A stretch of DNA of 64,000 nucleotides from contig NZ_LT985749.1 in the NCBI RefSeq assembly GCF_900290115.1, positions 415,730-479,729 on the forward strand. Direction: 5' to 3'. Made by a program: the position numbers and the translations under genes. This stretch comes from Alistipes sp. Marseille-P5061 (GTDB lineage Bacteria > Bacteroidota > Bacteroidia > Bacteroidales > Rikenellaceae). A model generated the notes under the pieces. It was not told where the DNA came from and did not search any database. It was given only the letters and a program-made list of their open reading frames with translations. Below, in pieces: positions 44,098-51,527 of the stretch (within the stretch, counting starts at the first letter, position 1; every line of letters starts with the position of its first letter).

Positions 44098-44837
44098 ATC
44101 AGCAGAATCTGCGTAAGAATCAGGTTGAATATCATGATGACCACCGAGCTCACGACCACGGCGCGCGTCGAGGCGGCGCCCACCTCGAGCGAGTTGCCCT
44201 TGGCGTAGTAGCCGTAGAAGGCCGAGACGGAGGTGATGATGTAGGCGAAGACGGTCGTCTTGATGAGCGAGTAGACAATCGAGTAGGGCTTGAAGTCGAG
44301 CAGCAGGCCCTCGATGTAGTCGTCGGGAATCATGATGCCCGTCGCCCAGGCAATCATCCATCCGCCCGCCACGCCGATGCCGATGCTCAGAATCGTCAGG
44401 AAGGGGAAGAAGAGGACCGCCGCCACGATTTTGGGCAGGATGAGGTACGAGGCCGAGTTGACGCCCATGATTTCCAGCGCGTCAATCTGTTCGGTGATGC
44501 GCATCGTGCCGATTTCCGAAGCGATGCTCGACCCCACCTTGCCCGAGAGGATGAGCGCCACGACCGTCGACGAGAATTCGAGAATCATCGTCTCGCGTGT
44601 GGCGTAGCCGATGAGCGACTGCGGGATGAAGGGCGAGTCAAGGTTGATGCACATCTGCAGCGTGATGACCGCGCCGATGAAGACTGAGATGATGGCCGTC
44701 AGACCGATGGAGTTCAACCCCAGCGCCTCCATTTCGTAGATGATGCGCCGGCGGTAGATGGCGGCCTTCTCCGGGCGGGAGAAGACCTTGCCCATCAGCT
44801 GGAAGTAGCGGCCTATATATTCGAAGAGCTGCAACAA
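44094..44837 (-). CDS. mlaE: MlaE-family lipid transporter permease
   Basis: About 247 residues with five or six helices. MlaE landmarks are FSRPEKAAIYRRRIIYEMEALG near the N-terminus, the glycine-rich GKVGSSIASEIGTMRITEQIDALEIMG and GYYAKGNSLEVGAASTRAVV. I place the start at a TTG (44835-44837): family similarity (YIGRYFQLMGKVF) begins upstream of the first ATG (44795), and the promoter at 44874-44905 leaves about 30 bases of leader. A start at the ATG would remove conserved residues. Operon with mlaF. Confidence 0.9.
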   Translation of the reverse strand: MLQLFEYIGRYFQLMGKVFSRPEKAAIYRRRIIYEMEALGLNSIGLTAIISVFIGAVITLQMCINLDSPFIPQSLIGYATRETMILEFSSTVVALILSGKVGSSIASEIGTMRITEQIDALEIMGVNSASYLILPKIVAAVLFFPFLTILSIGIGVAGGWMIAWATGIMIPDDYIEGLLLDFKPYSIVYSLIKTTVFAYIITSVSAFYGYYAKGNSLEVGAASTRAVVVSSVVIMIFNLILTQILLI

Positions 44838-44873
44838 GGGGCTATCGATTTTGAATGAATGAATCCGATGGCG

Positions 44874-44905
44874 CAAAGGTACGAAATTATCGGGCAAGTG
44901 CCCAA
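44874..44905 (-). promoter_or_regulatory. Promoter of mlaE-mlaF
   Basis: TTG (complement of 44903-44905), 21 bases, TACCTTTG (44874-44881) on the minus strand. It limits the mlaE start to positions below about 44868. Confidence 0.7.
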
Positions 44906-45062
44906 CAAATCCGGCCGAAGATTTGCCTCGGGAGGCGCAATCGCCGCCGCACGGACCCAGCCGGCGGCTTCGCAACGGAGCGTTGCTCCAGTCCTCCGCC
45001 CCGCAGCAGGGCGGAGGTCAGCCCCGGCGCGCCGAAGCCTCGTACGCCGCCTACGCGACTGC

Positions 45063-45470
45063 CTATGCGCGCGGCCCCTTCGTCTCCTCGAACTCCACGT
45101 AGTCGCCCACGTCCTCGGAGACCCGCTTCTCGGGCGTTTCGCTCGTGCGGTAGACCTTCACCTCGCCCTCCTGCTGCCGGCTGCTCCCCTCGGTACGGGC
45201 TCCGCGCCCGCTGCCGTAACCGGCGCCGAAGCCGCCCGCACCGAACTGCTCCTCCATCTGACGCTGCACCCGGCGGATGCGCCATCTGAAGAGAAGCGAC
45301 ACCAGGAAGACAAGCACCAGAAAGCCCAGCACGAGGTAGAGCACAAAGAGGGCGATGCCCTTCAGAAGAGCGGGCGCCGTGAGTGCCAGCACCACGACAA
45401 TGAGCGTGAAAATCGGGTTGCGCCGCACGAATTCGGCCAGCGCGTCTATGATTGCGGTCAGAAATCCCAT
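45063..45470 (-). CDS. DUF4834 family membrane protein
   Basis: 135 residues. One long hydrophobic stretch (about 20-60, probably two helices) is followed by a basic segment (WRIRRVQRQMEEQ), a Gly-rich linker and an acidic tail. It matches the small Bacteroidota DUF4834 family of unknown function. A start at 45494 is possible, but the -7 box at 45500-45507 would make that leaderless, so I use the ATG at 45470. Divergent from purB. Confidence 0.8.
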   Translation of the reverse strand: MGFLTAIIDALAEFVRRNPIFTLIVVVLALTAPALLKGIALFVLYLVLGFLVLVFLVSLLFRWRIRRVQRQMEEQFGAGGFGAGYGSGRGARTEGSSRQQEGEVKVYRTSETPEKRVSEDVGDYVEFEETKGPRA

Positions 45471-45499
45471 CGTTTCGAAATATAAGTTCTTCAACCCTA

Positions 45500-45507
45500 C
45501 AAAGGTA
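45500..45507 (-). promoter_or_regulatory. -7 element of the DUF4834 gene
   Basis: TACCTTTG on the minus strand, 29 bases before the chosen ATG. Confidence 0.55.
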
Positions 45508-45538
45508 GGAAAATTATGCGTAATTCAATTAAATGTCG

Positions 45539-45546
45539 TAAATTTG
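45539..45546 (+). promoter_or_regulatory. -7 element of purB
   Basis: TAAATTTG matches the consensus and implies a leader of about 140 nt before the ATG at 45691. No good -33 is seen. I find no purine-riboswitch-like core in the leader. Confidence 0.5.
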
Positions 45547-45690
45547 GTGCCGGAAATCGGGCTGCGCCGCCCGCAGGCCGGCACCTCCGTACAAGCGGCC
45601 GTGCATCGGCTTCCTCAGGCGGCGGCCGCCGCCCCGCGGCCCGGACGCCCGAAACGACATCGCCGAAAACCAAAAAAACAACAGATACCC

Positions 45691-47037
45691 ATGCTCAACA
45701 AACTCACTGCCATTTCGCCCATCGACGGCCGCTACCGTAATGTAACGGAAAAACTGGCCGATTATTTTTCGGAGCAGGCACTCATCCGGTACCGCATCCG
45801 CGTCGAGGTGGAGTACTTCATCGCGCTGTGCGAGCTTCCGCTGCCGCAGCTTGCGGAGATTGACCACACGAAGTTCGACGCGCTGCGCGCCCTCTACCGC
45901 GACTTCTCGCCGGCCGACGCCGAGCGCGTGAAGGAGATTGAGGCGGTCACCAACCACGACGTCAAGGCCGTCGAGTACATCCTCAAGGAGAAGATGGATG
46001 CGCTGGGTCTGGAGCGCTACAAGGAGTTCGTCCACTTCGGCCTCACCTCGCAGGACATCAACAATACGGCTATTCCCCTCTCGCTCAAGGAGGCGCTCGC
46101 CGGGGTCTACTACCCCGCCATCGAGGAGGTGCGCGACAAGCTCGCCGCCATGGCCCAGGAGTGGCACGCCGTGCCGATGCTGGCCCGCACCCACGGACAG
46201 CCCGCCTCGCCGACGACGCTGGGCAAGGAGTTCATGGTCTACGTCGAGCGGCTCGAGAAGCAGCTCGCCATGCTGCACGACATCGCCGTGCCGGCCAAGT
46301 TCGGCGGCGCGACGGGCAACTTCAACGCCCACCATGCGGCCTACCCCGACTACGACTGGGTCGCCTTCGCCAACCGCTTCGTGGGCGAGAAGCTCGGGCT
46401 GAGCCGCTCGCAGTACACCACCCAGATTGAGCACTACGACAACCTGGCGGCCATCTTCGACAACCTCAAGCGCATCGACACCATCCTGACGGACCTCTGC
46501 CGCGACATGTGGATGTACATCTCGGAGGAGTACTTCAAGCAGCAGATTAAGGCCGGCGAGGTGGGTTCGAGCGCCATGCCCCACAAGGTCAACCCCATCG
46601 ACTTCGAGAACGCCGAGGGCAACTTCGGCATCGCCGGAGCCATCTACGCCCACCTCTCGGGCAAGCTCCCCGTCTCGCGTCTGCAGCGCGACCTGACCGA
46701 CTCGACCGTGCTGCGCAACATCGGCGTGCCGATGGGCCACACCATCATCGCCCTGCGTTCGCTCATGAAGGGTCTCAACAAGGTCATCCTCAACCGCGAG
46801 GCGCTCGAGCGCGACCTGGAGAACAACTGGGCGGTCGTAGCCGAGGGCATCCAGACCATTCTGCGCCGCGAAGGCTACCCGAAGCCCTACGAGGCGCTCA
46901 AGGCCCTCACGCGCACCAACACCCACATCACGCGGGAGTCGATTGCCGCCTTCATCGACGCACTCGACGTGCGCGAGGAGGTCAAGCGCGAACTGCGTGC
47001 CCTCACACCGATGACCTACACGGGCGTATTCCATTAG
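45691..47037 (+). CDS. purB: Adenylosuccinate lyase
   Basis: 448 residues. It begins at LNKLTAISPIDGRYRNVTEKL, the PurB N-terminus, and has the fumarase/aspartase-superfamily signature SSAMPHKVNPIDFENAEGN near 290 as well as HFGLTSQDINNTA and ARTHGQPASPTTLGKE. It acts twice in purine synthesis, removing fumarate from SAICAR and adenylosuccinate. ATG at 45691 was chosen because similarity starts there; the frame is open far upstream across the promoter. Stand-alone; terminator at 47102. Confidence 0.97.
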   Translation: MLNKLTAISPIDGRYRNVTEKLADYFSEQALIRYRIRVEVEYFIALCELPLPQLAEIDHTKFDALRALYRDFSPADAERVKEIEAVTNHDVKAVEYILKEKMDALGLERYKEFVHFGLTSQDINNTAIPLSLKEALAGVYYPAIEEVRDKLAAMAQEWHAVPMLARTHGQPASPTTLGKEFMVYVERLEKQLAMLHDIAVPAKFGGATGNFNAHHAAYPDYDWVAFANRFVGEKLGLSRSQYTTQIEHYDNLAAIFDNLKRIDTILTDLCRDMWMYISEEYFKQQIKAGEVGSSAMPHKVNPIDFENAEGNFGIAGAIYAHLSGKLPVSRLQRDLTDSTVLRNIGVPMGHTIIALRSLMKGLNKVILNREALERDLENNWAVVAEGIQTILRREGYPKPYEALKALTRTNTHITRESIAAFIDALDVREEVKRELRALTPMTYTGVFH

Positions 47038-47101
47038 CCCAGAGGCGCGGCCAGGAGCGGAGGGTTCCGCAATAGGCGCCGCAGACCGAATGATGAAGCG
47101 A

Positions 47102-47142
47102 AGAGCCGCCGACGGAGCCGATTCCGCCGGCGGCTCTCTTTT
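47102..47142 (+). terminator. Terminator of purB
   Basis: 10-bp stem (AGAGCCGCCG, 47102-47111, with CGGCGGCTCT, 47128-47137) followed by CTTTT. Confidence 0.8.
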
Positions 47143-47171
47143 GGCATGCGCTTTGCCTCTTACCGAAGCAA

Positions 47172-47290
47172 CTGCGGAGCAGCAACCGCAGCGAGGTTTC
47201 TTCATTTATTTAAGTTTGGGTTAGTAGTTTTCAGAAGGGAAACCTTCGGGGACGGCAGGCAGTCGCGACGACTCCCTGCCGTCTTTTTTT
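47172..47290 (+). ncRNA. Candidate small RNA, copy 1, with upstream operator
   Basis: Elements in order: inverted repeat CTGCGG-N8-CCGCAG (47172-47191), -7 box TAAGTTTG (47211-47218), predicted RNA start near 47225, small hairpin GAAGG-GAAA-CCTTC (47234-47247), then a 9-bp terminator stem extended past a C-C mismatch by AGTC/GACT, and seven T (47284-47290). The RNA would be about 65 nt. There is no open frame with a start. Copy 2 at 47636-47753 is nearly identical. The inverted repeat sits where the missing -33 box should be, suggesting an activator or repressor site. Not a family I recognise. Confidence 0.6.
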
Positions 47291-47635
47291 ATCGGGCTGC
47301 GGCTTGTCGGACAGCAACCCTCGGGAACCGGTCTCAACGGCGCAACGCCGCCGGGCGCACGCCGACTCCGGATACCCCCGCTCCGCCCGGAAACGGCAGC
47401 TGCCGGAAGACCGTCCCGAAAAAAGCACCCGGACACGAGGCCGGGAACACACCCGGCAAACCGGTCTGAAAAGCACAGCCGACAACACGGCCCCGGGAAA
47501 AGCCCTTCAGTCCATTGCTCCGCGGGGCGCATTCGTCGTCCACAGGGGCGCATTCGCACCCGCAGCCCCCTCCGCACCCGGAAAATGCGGCGCACGCATC
47601 GGGTTTTGCACGCGATTTGCACCCACTCTTCACGA

Positions 47636-47753
47636 CTGCGGCTTAAGCAACCGCAGAGAGGTTTCTTCATTTATTAAGTTTGGGTTAGTAGTTTTCAGAA
47701 GGGAAACCTTCGGGGACGGCAGGCAGTCGTGAAGACTCCCTGCCGCCTTTTTT
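47636..47753 (+). ncRNA. Candidate small RNA, copy 2
   Basis: Same order as copy 1: CTGCGG-N9-CCGCAG (47636-47656), TAAGTTTG (47675-47682), the GAAA-capped hairpin (47698-47711), terminator stem and T-run ending at 47753. Differences from copy 1 concentrate in loops (the operator spacer and the terminator apex GTGAA versus GCGAC), while stems are conserved. The 345 bases between the copies are GC-rich with no gene, except a short GGGGCGCATTCG direct repeat. Confidence 0.6.
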
Positions 47754-47833
47754 CGTGCCGACAGGTGCCGACAGGTGCCGAACGGCCCTGGAGGCGGCTG
47801 GCGGGCCGAAACAGAAAAACCGCACCCGAAAAA

Positions 47834-47865
47834 TTTGCTTTTTCATTGTAAAACAGCTACCTTGC
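47834..47865 (+). promoter_or_regulatory. Promoter of the 47910 lipoprotein gene
   Basis: TTTG (47834-47837), 20 bases, TACCTTGC (47858-47865; the last two bases deviate), 44 bases before the ATG. Confidence 0.5.
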
Positions 47866-47909
47866 TTTTGTTAACCAACAACCCAAAACCCAATTAACCC
47901 CTCATCACC

Positions 47910-49529
47910 ATGAAAAAAATCCTCTTTTCGCTCCTGGGCAGAGCCCTGCTGCTGGTGTCGCTGACCGCATTGGCTTCGTGCAACGACGACAAGACCGAAC
48001 CGTCGGGCGGAACCCCCTCCGTCGCCATCGGCGAAATCACCCCTCAGAGCGACCGGCTCACCTTCGCGCTCACGCTCCGCGATGCCGAGAAGGCCTTCTA
48101 CCTCTGTCTTCCCGCAACCGAATCGGCACCTTCGGCCGAGACGCTCGCGGCTCAGGGCATCCCCGTGAGCCAGTCCCAGACGGTGACCGTCGACGGGCTC
48201 CTGCCTGAAACCGCCTATACCATCTCGGCCGTCGCCATGCAGGGCGACCGCCTCGGTTCGGTCGCCACAGCCTCGGCCACGACGGCGCCCTCCGACGCGG
48301 AGCCCGCCGTGAAGCTGACGCCCGGCGAGGCGACGACCACGAGCCTCTCCTTCTCGCTCGAGATGCAGGATTGTGCCCGCGCCGCCTACCTGCTCATCGC
48401 CAACCCCAAGCAGGGGCAGACGCCCGACGCCGAGGAGATTCTCCGGAGCGGCACAACGGTCGAGAGCGACGGCACGCACACGGTCAACGAGCTCACCCCC
48501 GCCACCACGTACCTCATTGCGGCCGTCGGCGAAAAGGATTCGAAACGCTCCGAGGTGGTCACCATCGAGATGACCACGGGGTTCGATGCCTCGGCTCCCG
48601 CCACCTTCGACCGTCAGGTAGCCGGCTTCTACTACGGCGTACCGGCCGGCTACAACTACGCCGAGTACTACGTCGTCCTCTCCGAAGGCGAGGCGACCGA
48701 ACAGGAGGGCATCTACACCACTACCGGTGCAGGCCGTACGCTGAGCATCGACCTCTACTACTTCGAGCCGCTCTCGGGCGACCCCGCAATCACGCAGGGC
48801 GCCTACAAATATGCCACGAGCAAGAGCCTGCGCACCTTCGACCCCGAGAAGACCCGCGGCACCGTCAATGACGGCAAGGGCGGCATCCGCCAAATCGAGT
48901 TCAAGGACGGTACGATTGACGTCCGCCTCTCGGGCAGCACCTACACCATCACCGCCTCGCTGGTCACCACCGACGGCGAGGAGTTCACGGGCAGCTACAC
49001 CGGTCCGCTGACGCTCGAAAACCGCGAGGAGGAGCAGGAGCAGAACCTCCCGCCGCTCGAGAAGGAGCTCACCGGCATGTCGTTCGTGCGCGCCATCGCC
49101 AAGTACTACAACAACGACGAGACGACCGACCAGTGCACCGTCGAACTCTACGACGTCGAACCCGGCGGTTCGGACGGCTACTACTACCTGCTCGACGCCG
49201 GCCACAAGCTCTCGGTGGACTTCCTGGTCGCCACGGGTGACGACGCACAGATTGTCGAGGGAACCTACACCGTCGCCGACACCAACGCGGCGCTGACGCT
49301 CATACCGGGCTACGAGGAGAGCTTCCTGGACTCGACCATGCCGCTGGGTACCTATTGCGAAGAGTACTCCGAAGAGCGGGTCTCGACCTATGGCTTCGCC
49401 AGCTCGGGAACGGTCACCGTGACCCGCACGGGCGACACCTACAGTTTCGACGTCAAGCTCAAGACGAGCAAGGGCTACCGCATCGAGGGCACCTACGAGG
49501 GTGCGATTGAGATGTACGACAAGCGCTGA
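47910..49529 (+). CDS. Surface lipoprotein with two fibronectin-III-like domains
   Basis: 539 residues. The lipobox ends at Cys24 (TALASC) and is followed by NDDKTE, an acidic run like the Bacteroidota surface-export signal. Two Fn3-like repeats (about 40-120 and 125-215) each end in a TVDGLLPETAYTISAVA- or ELTPATTYLIAAV-like strand. The C-terminal 300 residues are beta-rich with tandem related halves (each with AxxYY and TGSYTG/EGTYEG-like turns). No enzyme motif is visible; adhesion or glycan binding is a guess. Single gene with promoter and terminator. Confidence 0.8.
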   Translation: MKKILFSLLGRALLLVSLTALASCNDDKTEPSGGTPSVAIGEITPQSDRLTFALTLRDAEKAFYLCLPATESAPSAETLAAQGIPVSQSQTVTVDGLLPETAYTISAVAMQGDRLGSVATASATTAPSDAEPAVKLTPGEATTTSLSFSLEMQDCARAAYLLIANPKQGQTPDAEEILRSGTTVESDGTHTVNELTPATTYLIAAVGEKDSKRSEVVTIEMTTGFDASAPATFDRQVAGFYYGVPAGYNYAEYYVVLSEGEATEQEGIYTTTGAGRTLSIDLYYFEPLSGDPAITQGAYKYATSKSLRTFDPEKTRGTVNDGKGGIRQIEFKDGTIDVRLSGSTYTITASLVTTDGEEFTGSYTGPLTLENREEEQEQNLPPLEKELTGMSFVRAIAKYYNNDETTDQCTVELYDVEPGGSDGYYYLLDAGHKLSVDFLVATGDDAQIVEGTYTVADTNAALTLIPGYEESFLDSTMPLGTYCEEYSEERVSTYGFASSGTVTVTRTGDTYSFDVKLKTSKGYRIEGTYEGAIEMYDKR

Positions 49530-49626
49530 CCCCGCGGCTGAAAGGCCGTAGCCGCCCCCGGAGGGGCACGCCGCCTCCGGTCGTAGCGCACGGCACGACA
49601 GCCTCCCGCCGGGTATAAACGCCGCA

Positions 49627-49660
49627 CGGCGGCTCCGCAACAGGCGGGGCCGCCGTTTTT
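49627..49660 (+). terminator. Terminator of the Fn3 lipoprotein gene
   Basis: 12-bp GC stem (CGGCGGCTCCGC, 49627-49638, with 49644-49655; one mismatch) and five T. Confidence 0.85.
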
Positions 49661-49768
49661 CCGTGCGGCCCGGTCATGCAGTCCGGGGCAGCGGCGGAAG
49701 AGAAGAGACAGGGGGTGCGGCATGCGTAACAGGAAGCGACAGCTGCATCGGGTCCGGAAATAATTCCG

Positions 49769-49776
49769 TACCTTTG
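49769..49776 (+). promoter_or_regulatory. -7 element of the nitroreductase gene
   Basis: TACCTTTG, 30 bases before the ATG at 49806. No clear -33 box. Confidence 0.55.
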
Positions 49777-49805
49777 CAACCGAAGACAACCAATACACGA
49801 AGACC

Positions 49806-50483
49806 ATGGCAGACAACTATCTGGGCCGCAAGATGGAGGAGTACTTCGCACGGCAGAACGGCGGCACGGCCGCCCGCAGACCAGTGGTGACGCTCGGCCG
49901 CCTGCTGCTGAAGAACCGCAGCCACCGGGGCTATGACTCCGGCTTTCTGGTTCGCGAGGACCAGCTGCGCCGCATCATCGAGGTCAACACCCGCATCCCC
50001 TCGGCCCGCAACCAGCAGGTGCTGCGCTTCCGTCCCGTGCTGAGCGACGAGGCGCCGCGCGTGCTGCCGCACATCCGTCTGGGCGGTGCGCTGCCCGAAC
50101 TCCACCTGCCGCTGCCCGGCACGGAGCCCAACGCCTTCATCATCTGCTGCTCGACGCAGGCCGAGAGCCGCTACGTCGACATCGACCTGGGCATCTCGGC
50201 CCAGAGCATGCTGCTGCAGGCCGTCGAGCTGGGGCTCAACGGCATCTGCATCGGGGCCTTCGACCGGGAGGCGATTCGCCGCGAGTTCGCTCTTGAGTGG
50301 GAGCCGCTGCTCATTCTGGCCATCGGGCGGGGCATCGAGCACATCGAGCTGACCCCCATCGACTCCGACGGCGACCGCCGCTACTACCGCCGCGACGGGG
50401 TGCACTACGTTCCCAAGCTCACGCTCGAGGCGCTGCTCATCGACCCGCACCGCACCGAGGCCGCCGAAGAGCACGAAGAGTAA
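49806..50483 (+). CDS. Nitroreductase-family flavoprotein
   Basis: 225 residues. The N-terminal half has NRSHRGYDSGFLVREDQLRRIIEVNTRIPSARNQQVLRF-type features of FMN-binding nitroreductases (Arg pair, then SARNxQ); the C-terminal half has the GISAQSMLLQAVELGLNGICIGAFD motif. Such enzymes reduce nitro, quinone or flavin substrates with NAD(P)H. The natural substrate is unknown. Stand-alone gene in the cytoplasm. Confidence 0.9.
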   Translation: MADNYLGRKMEEYFARQNGGTAARRPVVTLGRLLLKNRSHRGYDSGFLVREDQLRRIIEVNTRIPSARNQQVLRFRPVLSDEAPRVLPHIRLGGALPELHLPLPGTEPNAFIICCSTQAESRYVDIDLGISAQSMLLQAVELGLNGICIGAFDREAIRREFALEWEPLLILAIGRGIEHIELTPIDSDGDRRYYRRDGVHYVPKLTLEALLIDPHRTEAAEEHEE

Positions 50484-50689
50484 GCGGCGTAGAAGAGAGC
50501 GAGGGACGAGCGATACCGAAGATGCTGGAGCCGCGGAAGGAGCAAAGCATGCAGCAGGCGGCAAGGGAAGATGGACGGAGTCGGCTGTCCGCAGCGGCGC
50601 GCACACGATAACACGATAACGGCAGCAGTGCGCCCGGAGCTCCGCCGTGGCGCACCCGGAGACCCGCCCGCCGCCTCGTTCCGCACCAA

Positions 50690-50915
50690 CCGACCCGCAC
50701 TGGCCGGCCCGGCCCAATCCGCCTCGTCCCGACCCGGCCCGCACCGACCGACCCAGCCGGCACCGACCACACCGACCCGCACCGTCCACCTCGACCCGCA
50801 CCGTCCACCTCGACCGGCACCGTCCACCTCGACCGGCCCGACCCGCACCGACCACACCGACCCGTACCGACCCGCACCGACCACCTCGTCCCGCACCGAC
50901 CGACCCGACCCGAAA
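50690..50915. repeat. GC-rich minisatellite with an 18-19-bp unit
   Basis: Units like CGACCCGCACCGTCCACCT are clearest at 50773-50834 and decay into CCGACCCGCAC variants on both sides. It fills most of the 474-bp gap between the nitroreductase gene and the tRNA cluster. Open frames through it on both strands are compositionally driven and are not called. Confidence 0.75.
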
Positions 50916-50917
50916 AC

Positions 50918-50948
50918 AAAAAAAGACGTTTGAGAAATCTCAAACGTC
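50918..50948 (-). terminator. Terminator of the tRNA-Asn/Val/Val operon
   Basis: Perfect 10-bp stem (GACGTTTGAG, 50925-50934, with 50939-50948), AAAT loop, seven or more T on the minus strand. Confidence 0.92.
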
Positions 50949-50957
50949 TTCGTTCGT

Positions 50958-51035
50958 TGGTGGGAGCTGAGGGATTCGAACCCCCGACCCTCTGCTTGTA
51001 AGGCAGACGCTCTGAACCAGCTGAGCTAAGCTCCC
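50958..51035 (-). tRNA. tRNA-Val (UAC), copy with encoded CCA
   Basis: A complete cloverleaf on the minus strand with anticodon TAC in CTTACAA and acceptor stem GGGAGCT/AGCTCCC. The 3' CCA is encoded (50958-50960). Its 75-nt body is identical to the next tRNA upstream. Last gene of the three-tRNA operon. Confidence 0.95.
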
Positions 51036-51133
51036 GAAAGGCTTTCCACAAAGGGAAAGCGGCGAAATATGTGGACGACCTCATCACAAGGTCGATAAAA
51101 AAACCACCCTCATGCGACGGATGGTGTTTTTCG

Positions 51134-51208
51134 TGGGAGCTGAGGGATTCGAACCCCCGACCCTCTGCTTGTAAGGCAGACGCTCTGAACCAGCTGAGCT
51201 AAGCTCCC
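51134..51208 (-). tRNA. tRNA-Val (UAC), copy without CCA
   Basis: Identical body to the copy at 50961-51035, but the bases after the discriminator read CGA rather than CCA, so CCA must be added after processing. Middle gene of the operon. Confidence 0.95.
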
Positions 51209-51327
51209 CTAAGAATGGCTTGGGACTGCAAAGGCATCTCTTTCCGAAGCGGAAGAACTCTCCCGGTATCTCCGTTTCGCCACCCATGCAGGCGTTTGTG
51301 AAAGAACCCTACGCAACCCTCGCGCAT

Positions 51328-51404
51328 TGGCGCCTGAACAAGGACTTGAACCTAGGACCCCATGATTAACAGTCATGTGCTCTAACCAACTGAGCTATTC
51401 AGGC
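51328..51404 (-). tRNA. tRNA-Asn (GUU)
   Basis: The anticodon loop CTGTTAA gives GTT; acceptor stem GCCTGAA/TTCAGGC, discriminator G and encoded CCA at 51328-51330. First gene of the tRNA operon, with the promoter 33 bases upstream. Confidence 0.95.
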
Positions 51405-51436
51405 ATTTCAAAACGTTGTTTCTTCGTTTCGGTGTG

Positions 51437-51467
51437 CAAATATAGAGCGAATTTTCTTTCCTGCAAA
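51437..51467 (-). promoter_or_regulatory. Promoter of the tRNA operon
   Basis: TTTG (51464-51467), 19 bases, TATATTTG (51437-51444) on the minus strand, an exact match. Confidence 0.88.
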
Positions 51468-51496
51468 ATTTTTTATGATTTTTTTTGCAAAAAACA

Positions 51497-51504
51497 TATC
51501 TTTG
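51497..51504 (+). promoter_or_regulatory. -7 element of the DUF1573 operon
   Basis: TATCTTTG 24 bases before the ATG at 51528, within a T-rich stretch that may serve as -33. Divergent from the tRNA promoter about 30 bases away. Confidence 0.6.
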
Positions 51505-51527
51505 CAAACGGACCAAAACGCCCGGAA

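Noticed and set aside
45539..45690. Purine riboswitch in the purB leader
   Set aside because: No conserved three-way-junction core is visible in the 140-base leader.
47172..47753. Attachment-site repeats of a small mobile element
   Set aside because: The interval has no integrase or gene, and the repeats contain a complete promoter-to-terminator unit, which fits duplicated RNA genes better.
50571..50933. Proline/arginine-rich protein of 120 residues
   Set aside because: It is the translation of a minisatellite; every frame of it is open and none has a start context.
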